A DNA stretch of 35,574 nucleotides from Candidatus Omnitrophota bacterium. Its GTDB lineage: Bacteria; Hinthialibacterota; Hinthialibacteria; Hinthialibacterales; JAKPRU01. Of the stretch, positions 24,243 to 33,498 are shown piece after piece. The stretch lies in contig JAKPYU010000754.1 in NCBI GenBank assembly GCA_029568995.1, positions 1 to 35,574 of the forward strand, written 5' to 3'. The notes below the pieces were generated by a model that saw only the letters and a list, made by a program, of their open reading frames with translations, was not told the origin of the DNA and did not search any database. The first letter of the stretch is position 1, and each line of letters begins with the position of its first letter. Position numbers and translations under genes: made by a program.

Positions 24243-24914
24243 ATGCCCTCCATCGACACAAAGCCGTTGGTTGCCTTACAGGAACGGTTGGCCGGATTGG
24301 CCTCGCTGAAGAATCAGCTGCCTTTATGGAAGAAGATCCGAACGGTGGCAGGCTGCGATGTCTCCTGCCGAAAGCACGGAAAGACGGGATATGCTGCCAT
24401 TGTTGTGCTTTCGTTCCCGGATTTGAAATTTCTGGTCCAGCAGACCGCCACGGGACTGCTGGAATTCCCTTACATCCCCGGGCTGTTGTCCTTTCGGGAG
24501 CTGCCCCTGCTGCTCGAATGCTGGCGGAATCTCGAAGAAAAGCCGGATGTTGTGATTTGCGATGCGCAGGGATTTGCGCACCCGCGCAGGATGGGACTGG
24601 CCTCACATTTCGGCGTGGAAACCGGCGCGGTCACAGTGGGATGTGCAAAAACACGACTGACAGGAGAGTTCGAGGAACCGGACATGGAGCGGGGCAGTCG
24701 GTCCGATCTAGTCTTAAACGGGAAGAAGATCGGAGAGGTGCTTCGAACACGAGACGGAGTGAAGCCCCTGTTTATCAGCCCCGGTCATCGGATCGACTTT
24801 CGCCACGCTTCGGAACTGATTCTCCGGCTCACCCCGATGTTTCGTCAGCCGGAACCGATTCGGGTGGCACATCGCCTTGTGAATCAACTGCGAATGGAAC
24901 ACAATGACCGTTGA
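24243..24914 (+). CDS. nfi: Endonuclease V (deoxyinosine 3' endonuclease)
   Basis: Endonuclease V nicks DNA at the second phosphodiester bond 3' of deoxyinosine, starting repair of deaminated adenine. The 223-residue protein has the family blocks in order: VAGCDVSC with catalytic D39, PYIPGLLSFRE with the base-wedging tyrosine and E86, and DAQGFAHPRRMGLASHFG with D107. CAKTRLTG and FISPGHRID follow. The residue before D39 is Cys rather than Val, a small change next to the catalytic aspartate that is unlikely to matter. The ribosome site is weak, and with only 3 bases after the previous stop, translational coupling to the Gfo/Idh gene is likely. Confidence 0.93.
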   Translation: MPSIDTKPLVALQERLAGLASLKNQLPLWKKIRTVAGCDVSCRKHGKTGYAAIVVLSFPDLKFLVQQTATGLLEFPYIPGLLSFRELPLLLECWRNLEEKPDVVICDAQGFAHPRRMGLASHFGVETGAVTVGCAKTRLTGEFEEPDMERGSRSDLVLNGKKIGEVLRTRDGVKPLFISPGHRIDFRHASELILRLTPMFRQPEPIRVAHRLVNQLRMEHNDR

Positions 24915-24929
24915 AAGGAGAATCGGATC

Positions 24930-26300
24930 ATGACTCTCCGGGAACGATTTCAGGCTTTGGGTGAATGGTGGCAACGAACGCGGTCCTTTTTGCGGCGCGG
25001 GCTTTGGGAGGACGAGGGCCAGACCCCGGTAAAACCGGGTATTCGAGCGTTCTTGCGGTTCATTGTCCTCGTATTCAGGGAGTTCAATCGGGACGATTGT
25101 CTCACGCGGGCTTCCGCTCTGACCTATATTGCCCTCCTCGCCATCGTGCCGATTCTGGCCATCATGTTCGCCGCGTCGCGCGGCTTTGGATTGGAGGACG
25201 CGGACCAGCTAATTTCGAAGTTGTTCAATTTGGATCCTACGGCCGAAGACGACGTCAGTAAGGCCATCCTGGGTGCAGTGAATTACATTCAGGGATCTGT
25301 GGCAAATATCAATTTCCTTAAACTGGGGGTATTTGGAATTTTGGGATCTATTTTTACGGCTTTCATGGCGATTGGCAGCGCCGAAGAAGCCTTTAACCGG
25401 ATTTGGGGTGTCAGCCATGGTCGAACGATCTGGCGACGATTCAGCGACTACCTGAGTGTGCTCATGGTCGGCCCCCTGCTGATCTACTTCTCGCTCCAGC
25501 AAAGCAAGAAGGCAATCAACCGGGTAGTTCAAAACGCCTTTTTCGAGGTAGATATCCCATCGAGTGTCAGTCAGCCTGTCCTGGCGCTAATTACGGCCTC
25601 TCTTGCCTTCACATTCGTCTACCTGTTCTTGCCGAATACCCGCGTCAAGTTGCGGTACGCCCTTGCAGGCGGATTTCTTGGGGGAGCATTGTGGCAGTTC
25701 TCTCAGTGGATCTACGTGAAATTCCAGGTCGGCGTTGCGAATTACAGCGTCGTGTATGGAACTCTATCTGCTTTGCCGATCTTTCTATTGTGGATTTATC
25801 TCAGCTGGGTGATTCTCCTTTTTTGCGCGGAGGCAACCTTCTGCCTGGAGAATTTCAAACGACTGTCGCGTGAATTCCTGGATGTCAACCTCTCCATGCG
25901 AGATCGGGAATCCATTGCGCTCTGGATGACAGCGCGTGTCGCCGAGTCCTATTATCGAAATAGCCCCCGATGGAATATCAAGCGGTTCAGTGATTCCCTT
26001 CGTTTGCGGGATTCGGTCACAACAGAGGTACTGCAACCGTTGCTGCAAAAAGAAATCCTTGTGGTCCTGGCGGATTCGGAACAGTCCATCGTACCGGGAA
26101 GAGATCCTTCCACCATTCGACTCTCCGAGATTCTGGACGCTATTGCGAAATTCGGCGATCAGATCCCACCGGGGGGTGACGATTCGCTGCTTCTGTCGGC
26201 AACCGACCAGAGAAAACGCATGAGACACCTCGGAGAGAACCAGGCCGATGCCACGGTCACGGACTTTCTACGGAAAACGTTTTCGGAAGGGGGTGCGTGA
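24930..26300 (+). CDS. YihY/BrkB-family inner membrane protein
   Basis: The 456-residue product belongs to the YihY (UPF0761) family, formerly mislabelled ribonuclease BN. About six hydrophobic segments are visible: 63-82, 128-148, 172-190, 213-235, 244-260 and 280-300. The family hallmarks are RASALTYIALLAIVPILA near the first segment and the NYSVVYGTLSALPIFLLWIYLSW block. The last 150 residues form a soluble cytoplasmic tail with a winged-helix-like pattern, found in the longer members. The transport or other role of the family is not settled. AAAGGAG precedes the ATG, 15 bases after the endonuclease V stop. Confidence 0.88.
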   Translation: MTLRERFQALGEWWQRTRSFLRRGLWEDEGQTPVKPGIRAFLRFIVLVFREFNRDDCLTRASALTYIALLAIVPILAIMFAASRGFGLEDADQLISKLFNLDPTAEDDVSKAILGAVNYIQGSVANINFLKLGVFGILGSIFTAFMAIGSAEEAFNRIWGVSHGRTIWRRFSDYLSVLMVGPLLIYFSLQQSKKAINRVVQNAFFEVDIPSSVSQPVLALITASLAFTFVYLFLPNTRVKLRYALAGGFLGGALWQFSQWIYVKFQVGVANYSVVYGTLSALPIFLLWIYLSWVILLFCAEATFCLENFKRLSREFLDVNLSMRDRESIALWMTARVAESYYRNSPRWNIKRFSDSLRLRDSVTTEVLQPLLQKEILVVLADSEQSIVPGRDPSTIRLSEILDAIAKFGDQIPPGGDDSLLLSATDQRKRMRHLGENQADATVTDFLRKTFSEGGA

Positions 26301-26342
26301 AAAGGTGACAATTCAATTTCAGATCTCCTGTCCAGGCAGGAT

Positions 26343-26371
26343 TGACCCAAGGAGTAACCTCAAATACCATG
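26343..26371 (+). promoter_or_regulatory. Candidate promoter of the haemerythrin gene
   Basis: TTGACC (26343-26348, 5 of 6) and TACCAT (26366-26371, 4 of 6) are spaced by 17 bases in the 172-base gap before the gene. The predicted start near 26378 leaves a leader of about 95 bases. Confidence 0.4.
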
Positions 26372-26472
26372 CGCGGAATGTTGCGCAGGCCCTTCCCGGC
26401 AGACTGGTTCTGCGAACGATTTTGCTCCAAGGCTGAATATGCGATCCCATTTGTTTGGAAAAGAGGTGTTCC

Positions 26473-27339
26473 ATGGAGTCCATTGAACCTGGGTACCACA
26501 GTCGCCCGCGAAACTGGACAGACGACCTGGCATCGGGAAACGATCTGGTCGATCAGCAGCACCAGGAACTGCTTCGCCGATTTGAAATGCTGGAAGATGC
26601 TCTCAAGAGCGGGCAGGCATTTGCCGAAGTCAAGGCTCTTGCCGCGTTCCTCCAGCGATACGTTCTCACGCATTTCAACACGGAAGAGCGATATATGTTG
26701 GCCGGCCATTACCCCGGATCCGCCATCCATTCAGGCGAACACGATCAGTGCAAAAGACGGATCTTCCAGTTCAAACAGTTCATTGAAACCGAGAGTGATC
26801 GGAAAAAGATCATCGCCGTGGCATACAGCATGTTGGCAATCTGGGTCAGAGAACATATCCTGAATCACGATGTTCAATGTTTCCAATACCTCAAGCACAG
26901 GAAAAAGGCGGAGGCAGCTGTCGATATCGACTACGAGTGGAGTCCGGAAAGTTCAAAACTGTGGACACCCGATTTCGAGATCGGCATCGAGAACATCGAC
27001 ACGCAACATCGCAACCTGGTCATGTGGACAGAATATGTTCAAGACGCAGAGTCTCTTTCTGACGAAGAAATCCGTCAGCTGTTGGATTTCATCCATGGAT
27101 TCATCGTGACTCATTTCACGGATGAAGAACTCCTCATGATGGACATTCAATTTCCCGATTTTGAGAAACATTCGGAGCTGCACTACGCAACTCGAACAAA
27201 GTTCTTTGAGGTCAAGGAATGGGTCGGTCAGGATCTTGGCGCTCCGGATAAACGTGGGATGGTATTGGAACTGTTCCAGGCTTATGTTGAACACATAGGG
27301 CAATACGATACGCAATTCAAGAAATACTTCCGCAGTTGA
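26473..27339 (+). CDS. Tandem bacteriohaemerythrin (two diiron domains)
   Basis: The ATG at 26473 has AGAGGTG just upstream; the frame extends six codons further back from a TTG without support. The 288-residue protein is two haemerythrin domains in a row. Domain 1 carries all seven expected diiron ligands: H30, H67, E71, H86, H90, H128 and D133. Domain 2 does too: H179, H214, E218, H233, H237, H274 and D279. Haemerythrins bind O2 reversibly at the diiron centre and serve in oxygen storage, delivery or sensing in microaerobic bacteria. No signalling or membrane domain is attached, and there is no signal peptide, so it should be cytoplasmic. A two-domain soluble form with both sites intact is uncommon. 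It runs tail-to-tail into the YceI-like gene. Confidence 0.93.
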   Translation: MESIEPGYHSRPRNWTDDLASGNDLVDQQHQELLRRFEMLEDALKSGQAFAEVKALAAFLQRYVLTHFNTEERYMLAGHYPGSAIHSGEHDQCKRRIFQFKQFIETESDRKKIIAVAYSMLAIWVREHILNHDVQCFQYLKHRKKAEAAVDIDYEWSPESSKLWTPDFEIGIENIDTQHRNLVMWTEYVQDAESLSDEEIRQLLDFIHGFIVTHFTDEELLMMDIQFPDFEKHSELHYATRTKFFEVKEWVGQDLGAPDKRGMVLELFQAYVEHIGQYDTQFKKYFRS

Positions 27340-27362
27340 TACCTTTCGAATTCCGGATTCAA

Positions 27363-28193
27363 TCACAGCGATTCCGAATCGGGAGAGTCTATCGTGATGT
27401 CAGACGTTGCAGACTCGACGGTCGCAGACTCAACGGTCGCCGATTCGACGGTCGCGGATTCAACCTCGGACTCAACAGTGGCAGAAGGGACCGGGGGAGA
27501 GGGGATCTGCTGACTCCAGAGAGGCGAGTCTGGGGAAACGATGCTTCCACGCGCCAGCAGATGCGTGGAAACGACCAGCGTGGGACTGATCCGGGCTATC
27601 CAATACGGCGGAATAACCATCCCGAAATCTCTCATGTCTATTTCGAACTCGCTGTCGATTCGCAGCCGTGCATCGGGATCTCCCGAATGATGCGGAGGTC
27701 TGTAGCATAGAGTCGCGGCAACTCGGATTTCATGGGTGGCCCCACGGATCTCGATCACTCCCTCTGCAACAGCTTCCACCTCACGCGACACCCCAAACAC
27801 ATTCTCATCGGAAATCAATCGGTTGATAGTGAGACGTGCCAGCGGATGATACTCTGCGTTCAACCACTCCGGCGACCGAATCGTCTCATCCCGGACCGAG
27901 ATCCCGGATCGAAATGCGCCCGTTTCGACTACCACTTCTCCCGATGCGGCGGAGATCAGTTGGCTCGGCATTTTCAGGATTCCGTTGACTGCTCGCGTCC
28001 GGGCAATCAGCAACTCCGCCGGTGCATTCGACTCGAACACAACAATGTTCTCTTCCGGCCTCCAGCGATGGAGAACCACCGCCTGCGCAGAGACCAAGTC
28101 TGCAAGGCTGAGCATTGCGACTGCACAAAACAAACGTTTCCAGGAATATCCCATTCGAATCAAGCCAAAGAAAGATAGTTTATTTCCGGGCAT
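27363..28193 (-). CDS. Secreted YceI-like lipid-binding protein with repeat tail
   Basis: The 276-residue product has a signal-peptide-like N-terminus and a YceI-type lipocalin-like domain (about residues 40-215). The supporting blocks are AQAVVLHRWRPEENIVVFESNAPAEL, SPEWLNAEYHPLARLTI, EAVAEGVIEIRGATHEIRV and IDMRDFGM. YceI proteins bind isoprenoid-like lipids in the periplasm. After a proline-rich linker the tail consists of repeated ATVES pentapeptides (four copies plus one EVES), encoded by 15-base units at 27406-27481. The ATG at 28193 overlaps the end of the upstream hydrolase gene by 14 bases and has AAAGG only 2 bases away. The ATG at 28154 would also give a signal peptide but has no ribosome site, so the start is uncertain. 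Confidence 0.75.
   Translation of the reverse strand: MPGNKLSFFGLIRMGYSWKRLFCAVAMLSLADLVSAQAVVLHRWRPEENIVVFESNAPAELLIARTRAVNGILKMPSQLISAASGEVVVETGAFRSGISVRDETIRSPEWLNAEYHPLARLTINRLISDENVFGVSREVEAVAEGVIEIRGATHEIRVAATLCYRPPHHSGDPDARLRIDSEFEIDMRDFGMVIPPYWIARISPTLVVSTHLLARGSIVSPDSPLWSQQIPSPPVPSATVESEVESATVESATVESATVESATSDITIDSPDSESL
27406..27481 (-). repeat. 15-bp in-frame tandem repeats in the YceI-like gene
   Basis: At least three successive 15-base units at 27409-27423, 27424-27438 and 27439-27453 differ only at single bases. They are followed by a 12-base variant and a further diverged unit. Each unit encodes A-T-V-E-S. Copy number could change by slippage without breaking the frame. Confidence 0.85.
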
Positions 28194-29256
28194 CGCCTTT
28201 CAGATGAAGGTCCATCCATTCATAGGCGCGTATGCGAACCGGATCGGGAAATCCGTGGCCGGAATTGTGCATGATGTTATCAACGCAATTCCCTGCCCCG
28301 TAAATCTTCTCATACACTTCGCGGACCCGCTCCATACACGGCACAACGCTCTGAGAATTCGGGAAAATGTCATCATTGTACGCGGAGCAGTTCAGAAACG
28401 GGCGAGGCGCGATCAGCGAAATCACCTCGTCGAAATCGAACGGTATTTTGCCATCTTTGAAGAAAGGCCGTAGACGGGGAACGAAAACAAACCATTCCTC
28501 GCGCGCCCAGCGGAACGGAACCGGATCATCCCGGATCGGAAGCACTCCACAGCTGGAGACAGCACACCGAATGCGCGGATCATACGCCGCCAGGTAGACG
28601 CTTCCATAGCCTCCATGGGAATGACCGATTACGCCGATTCGTTCCCGGTCGCATTCCGGGCGTGTGCAGAGATAATCGACTGCCCTCATGGATTCCCACA
28701 CCATGATCCCCAAGGCGTTCCAATGCGGATATTTCTTGTAGATCTCCGATGTGTCAAAAGCCTCAAGCCCTTTTCCGATCCGTTCTCCCGCCGTGATTCC
28801 ATCGGGAGCCAAGACCACATACCCCCGCTCCACCAGGTGAAGGCCGATGGACATGGATTCATTTCCGGTAAGCCCAACCACCTCCCCTTTCCCTTCCGGG
28901 ACGGTTTGATGCAGCACCACCACCGAGGGAGCCGCTCCCTGAATCCCTTTGGGGATGAGCAGATAGGCGGGAACTCGCTCGGTCGGAAGTGTGTTGTAGG
29001 TCACCCGGATACGGCGATAGGTCCCCATGTCCTCTTCGCCTTCCACTTTGGCATCCAGGGCACAGATCTTGTCGGGAAACGGACCAAGGAAGTCATCGAG
29101 GATAGCCCGAATTGCAGATTGTTTCTGTTCCCACTGATCGACTGTGGAAATCGGTTCCTGATTCCCCGGCGGATTCAATATGAGCAATGGATTTGACTCC
29201 TGCGCTCCCAAAGCGGTCAGCGCAAATACACCGGCAAACAAAATCGGGCACATCAT
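28180..29256 (-). CDS. Secreted alpha/beta hydrolase, acetyl-xylan-esterase or dienelactone-hydrolase type
   Basis: The 358-residue protein has a signal peptide (MMCPILFAGVFALTALGA) and an alpha/beta-hydrolase core. The nucleophile is S213 in GHSHGG, the acid is one of D295/D296 in YNDD, and the histidine is H334 in NSGHGFP, all in the usual order and spacing. A PAYLLIPKG stretch (96-104) is typical of carbohydrate esterase CE7 and dienelactone-hydrolase-like families in glycan-degrading bacteria. The substrate is unknown; an acetyl or other acyl ester on a polysaccharide is the natural guess. AGGAGG lies 4 bases before two successive ATG codons, at 29256 and 29253. Its 3' end overlaps the YceI-like gene, so the two are co-transcribed. 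Confidence 0.85.
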   Translation of the reverse strand: MMCPILFAGVFALTALGAQESNPLLILNPPGNQEPISTVDQWEQKQSAIRAILDDFLGPFPDKICALDAKVEGEEDMGTYRRIRVTYNTLPTERVPAYLLIPKGIQGAAPSVVVLHQTVPEGKGEVVGLTGNESMSIGLHLVERGYVVLAPDGITAGERIGKGLEAFDTSEIYKKYPHWNALGIMVWESMRAVDYLCTRPECDRERIGVIGHSHGGYGSVYLAAYDPRIRCAVSSCGVLPIRDDPVPFRWAREEWFVFVPRLRPFFKDGKIPFDFDEVISLIAPRPFLNCSAYNDDIFPNSQSVVPCMERVREVYEKIYGAGNCVDNIMHNSGHGFPDPVRIRAYEWMDLHLKGDARK

Positions 29257-29439
29257 CTATCCTCCTGACAGCAAGATCCTTGTCGATTTGAGCACCGTCA
29301 TTCACTTGACAGGAAACACGCGAATCGTCGGCGAAACCGCATCCACCAGCCATGTTGCCAATGGTATCAACGAGCGGACTTTCTTCTTATTCCCGTATTG
29401 TAGCTGCAATTGCACATCTTGTGACCGGAAGGCAGACCC

Positions 29440-29470
29440 TGGGAGCGGGGGCGTCTCGCCCCCGGCAACA
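29440..29470 (+). repeat. Short GC-rich palindromic repeat in a 298-base gap
   Basis: CGGGGGCG (29446-29453) and CGCCCCCG (29457-29464) form an 8-bp stem with a 3-base loop inside a GGGAGCGGGGGCGTCTCGCC type sequence. The rest of the gap 29257-29554, between divergent genes, shows no gene. One TTGACA at 29306 has no matching -10. Confidence 0.7.
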
Positions 29471-29554
29471 AACCTTGAAAACAAACCGGAGGAAATCCAC
29501 AGTAAAGATTCAGTGTTGTGGTTTCAATCCCGAAAACCCGAAGGAGATCGGCTC

Positions 29555-30721
29555 ATGAAGCGTTTCGCCATATTCTGTTTCGCCTTATTGTTCGCTGTTT
29601 CCGCAGGATTCAGCGCCGAGAATGACAGGACCTGTGTCAAATGCTTCCTGGAATCCTGCCAGGACCTGGAACCGCTGTTCAATGGCAAGGACATGACCGG
29701 CTGGCGTGTGATCAGCGGCATCGAATGGCCCGTTGAGGACGGAGCGCTGGTGGGGCCGATCAAAACCCCCGGCTGGATCGCCACCGAGGAGGAATACGAC
29801 AACTTTGTCCTGTCCCTGGAATACTGGGTTGCCAAGAATGATACGCATGAATCCAATAGCGGCATCTTTCTCCGGTCGGGACTGGACGGCGACCCGTGGA
29901 TTAACGGATACGAGTCTCAGATCAGCCTGCAGGACGAAAAGAATCCGGCAGGCAGCATCTACAATCGGTTCTCCACAAAACTGGAGCGGATGCAGCGCAT
30001 CGCGCCGGAGAAACAATGGAATCGGGTGAAGATTTATGCTTATGGTCCCCACATCTTCACTTTGATTAACGATGAGGCCATTCAGGACTGTTTTCTTTAT
30101 GTTCGGGACAAGGGGGTGATCGGGGTCCAGATGCACCATCCCGGCGTCACCATCAAGTTCCGCAACATCGCGGTCAAACGCCTGACTGAAATGCCGGAGT
30201 GCGAGAAGGGATGGCGCTCCATTTTCAACGGCGAAGATCTCACCGGATGGACGGTTCGAGGCAAAGCCAAATGGGAAGTGAAAGACGGCATCCTGACCGG
30301 AACCGGTGGAATGGGGCATATCTATTACACAGCGGAAACGTTCAAAGACTTCGAGATGCGGGCCATGGTCCGCATCAATAAGGACGGCAATAGTGGCTTC
30401 TATTTCCGCTGCCGTCCGCCGGAAAACAACATTGATGGGTGGCCGGTCGGATACGAGTGCCAGGTGGATAACCACGATCCCAACAATTACACCGGCGCGG
30501 TCTACGGCAAACAGAACGTGAAAGAACTGATCACCCGCGACGAAACCTGGTTCTCCGAACGGGTCCGTGTCCAGGGGGATCATATCCAAACTTGGGTGAA
30601 CGGGATGCTCCAGACCGATTTCATCAACGGGGAATTCAAGGATGGTTACATCGCCTGCCAGGGGCATGATCCCAGCATCGTGGTGGAATACCGGGATATC
30701 ATGGTGCGCCCGCTGGAATGA
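29555..30721 (+). CDS. Secreted protein with two DUF1080 (3-keto-disaccharide hydrolase-like) domains
   Basis: The start is the ATG at 29555, with AAGGAG about 9 bases upstream and a signal peptide (MKRFAIFCFALLFAVSAGFS) after it; the frame runs on upstream through a repeat without support. The 388-residue product contains two DUF1080 lectin-like beta domains. Domain 1 (about 38-210) begins LEPLFNGKDMTGWRV; domain 2 (about 219-388) begins WRSIFNGEDLTGWTV. Single-domain relatives are 3-keto-glycoside hydrolases that cleave 3-ketosugars formed by Gfo/Idh-type or FAD oxidoreductases, both of which occur elsewhere in this window. I could not assign catalytic residues. Its TGA overlaps the ATG of the next gene, showing translational coupling. 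Confidence 0.88.
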   Translation: MKRFAIFCFALLFAVSAGFSAENDRTCVKCFLESCQDLEPLFNGKDMTGWRVISGIEWPVEDGALVGPIKTPGWIATEEEYDNFVLSLEYWVAKNDTHESNSGIFLRSGLDGDPWINGYESQISLQDEKNPAGSIYNRFSTKLERMQRIAPEKQWNRVKIYAYGPHIFTLINDEAIQDCFLYVRDKGVIGVQMHHPGVTIKFRNIAVKRLTEMPECEKGWRSIFNGEDLTGWTVRGKAKWEVKDGILTGTGGMGHIYYTAETFKDFEMRAMVRINKDGNSGFYFRCRPPENNIDGWPVGYECQVDNHDPNNYTGAVYGKQNVKELITRDETWFSERVRVQGDHIQTWVNGMLQTDFINGEFKDGYIACQGHDPSIVVEYRDIMVRPLE

Positions 30722-31455
30722 GCATGAAACCGATTCTGATTGTGAAAGCCGGGACCACGTTCCCCGGAACGGCCAATTTGTATGGTGATTTCGAGGATTG
30801 GACCCTGGCCCGAATGGGAGTTCCGACGGACCAGGCCATTGTCGCCGAAGTCTTCAACGGCGGCAGTCTCCCGGAAGACGATGCCTTTTCCGGCGTGGTC
30901 GTAACCGGTTCGCACTCCATGGTGACTTCACGGGAATCCTGGAGTGAGCGAGTCGCCGCCAGGATTCCCGGCTGGGTGGAGAGAAACGTCCCGTTTCTCG
31001 GCATTTGCTATGGACATCAGCTGCTCGCCCACGCCATGGGGGGGCAGGTCGGATTTCATCCGGGCGGTCCCGAAATCGGCACAGTATCCGTGTTCGTGAA
31101 CAGTGAAGGCAAACACGATCTCCTGTTTGGGAATCTGCCGGACGAATTTGCGGCCCACGTGACCCATTTTCAGACTGCGCTGAAGCCGCCACCGGGTGCT
31201 TGTGTGCTTGCCTGCAACCCCTTTGAGCCGGTTCATGCGTTCCGGCTCGGAGACTGCGCCTGGGGAGTTCAATTCCACCCGGAGTTCAACGCGGATATTA
31301 TGCAGGCATATCTGGATGAGCAGGCATCCGCGCTTCAGTCGTTGGGTCGGGATGTGGCTCGGTTGCGCGAGTCGATTGCCGAGACCCCGGAAGCAAACGG
31401 ATTGCTCAAGATATTCGCCGATTCCATAAGAGAAAGGGCAAAGGCTTCGGCTTAG
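30718..31455 (+). CDS. Class I glutamine amidotransferase-like protein
   Basis: The 245-residue product is a type 1 glutamine amidotransferase of the GMP-synthase-like (YfeJ) group. The nucleophile is C97 in GICYGHQL, and H187 and E189 in FHPEF complete the triad. VVVTGSHSMVT forms the oxyanion loop region. There is no attached synthetase domain and the acceptor partner is not nearby, so the substrate is unknown. The first ATG (30718) overlaps the upstream stop as ATGA; a second ATG at 30724 is possible. The coupling to a secreted glycan-processing gene is unusual. It is followed by a 9-bp hairpin and then glnS. Confidence 0.85.
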   Translation: MSMKPILIVKAGTTFPGTANLYGDFEDWTLARMGVPTDQAIVAEVFNGGSLPEDDAFSGVVVTGSHSMVTSRESWSERVAARIPGWVERNVPFLGICYGHQLLAHAMGGQVGFHPGGPEIGTVSVFVNSEGKHDLLFGNLPDEFAAHVTHFQTALKPPPGACVLACNPFEPVHAFRLGDCAWGVQFHPEFNADIMQAYLDEQASALQSLGRDVARLRESIAETPEANGLLKIFADSIRERAKASA

Positions 31456-31456
31456 T

Positions 31457-31494
31457 CCGAAGCGCTGCAACTCTTTTCACGTGCCGCGCTTCGG
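31457..31494 (+). terminator. 9-bp hairpin between the amidotransferase and glnS
   Basis: CCGAAGCGC (31457-31465) pairs perfectly with GCGCTTCGG (31486-31494) around a 20-base loop. There is no T-run after it. A weak TATGCT -10 box lies right after the stem, so it may be a terminator, or an operator over the glnS promoter. Confidence 0.35.
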
Positions 31495-31534
31495 CTATGC
31501 TAGACGGTATCTTTGCATGATTTGAGGTCCTCGC

Positions 31535-33238
<1,704 letters not shown>

Positions 33239-33265
33239 GCAGAACTGTCGCGGGATCTTCGGAGT

Positions 33266-33308
33266 TGCCCTCCCCAAGATTGGGGAGGGTGCAGGGTGGG
33301 GTTGATCA
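33266..33308 (+). repeat. Palindromic intergenic repeat, CCCCAAGATTGGGG family, second copy
   Basis: CCCTCCCCAA..TTGGGGAGGG (33268-33289) is a perfect palindrome followed by a GGGTGGGGTTGA tail. It is the counterpart of the copy at 21044-21080 in the other orientation. Confidence 0.78.
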
Positions 33309-33332
33309 GCCTGTATCCAATGCTATTGACCC

Positions 33333-33363
33333 GGGGAGGGCGAGGCTCGTGCCGAGCCACGAA
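33333..33363 (+). repeat. Short palindromic repeat (GAGGCTCGTGCCGAGCC type)
   Basis: GGCTCG..CGAGCC at about 33343-33357 forms a small stem inside a GGGAGGGCGAGG... element. It is the second of four repeat units filling the glnS-gltX spacer. Confidence 0.6.
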
Positions 33364-33374
33364 TAGTACAAGCC

Positions 33375-33440
33375 TGAGATTCCTCACATTCGTTCGGAAT
33401 GACAGCCATCCTGTCATTTCGACCGAAGGGAGAAATCTCA
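33375..33440 (+). repeat. Long imperfect palindrome between glnS and gltX
   Basis: Arms at 33375-33405 and 33411-33440 are complementary over about 30 bases with few mismatches, around a 5-base loop. The outer ends TGAGATT / AATCTCA and the inner AATGACAG / CTGTCATT match exactly. It is the longest hairpin in the window. Its sequence resembles a repeat seen between genes in many bacterial genomes. Confidence 0.8.
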
Positions 33441-33452
33441 TCAAGAAGCTGC

Positions 33453-33493
33453 GTAGGGTGGGCTTCAAGCCCGTCTGCGGGCTAGCCCACCGA
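33453..33493 (+). repeat. Nested palindrome (GGTGGGCT..AGCCCACC)
   Basis: The outer stem is GGTGGGCT (33457-33464) with AGCCCACC (33484-33491). An alternative inner stem AGCCCG / CGGGCT lies within it. It ends 8 bases before the gltX stop codon at 33499. Confidence 0.78.
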
Positions 33494-33498
33494 CAGGA

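Noticed and set aside
26301-26472. A small protein gene in the gap before the haemerythrin
   Set aside because: The only open frame there overlaps the haemerythrin coding region in another frame, and has no supported start.
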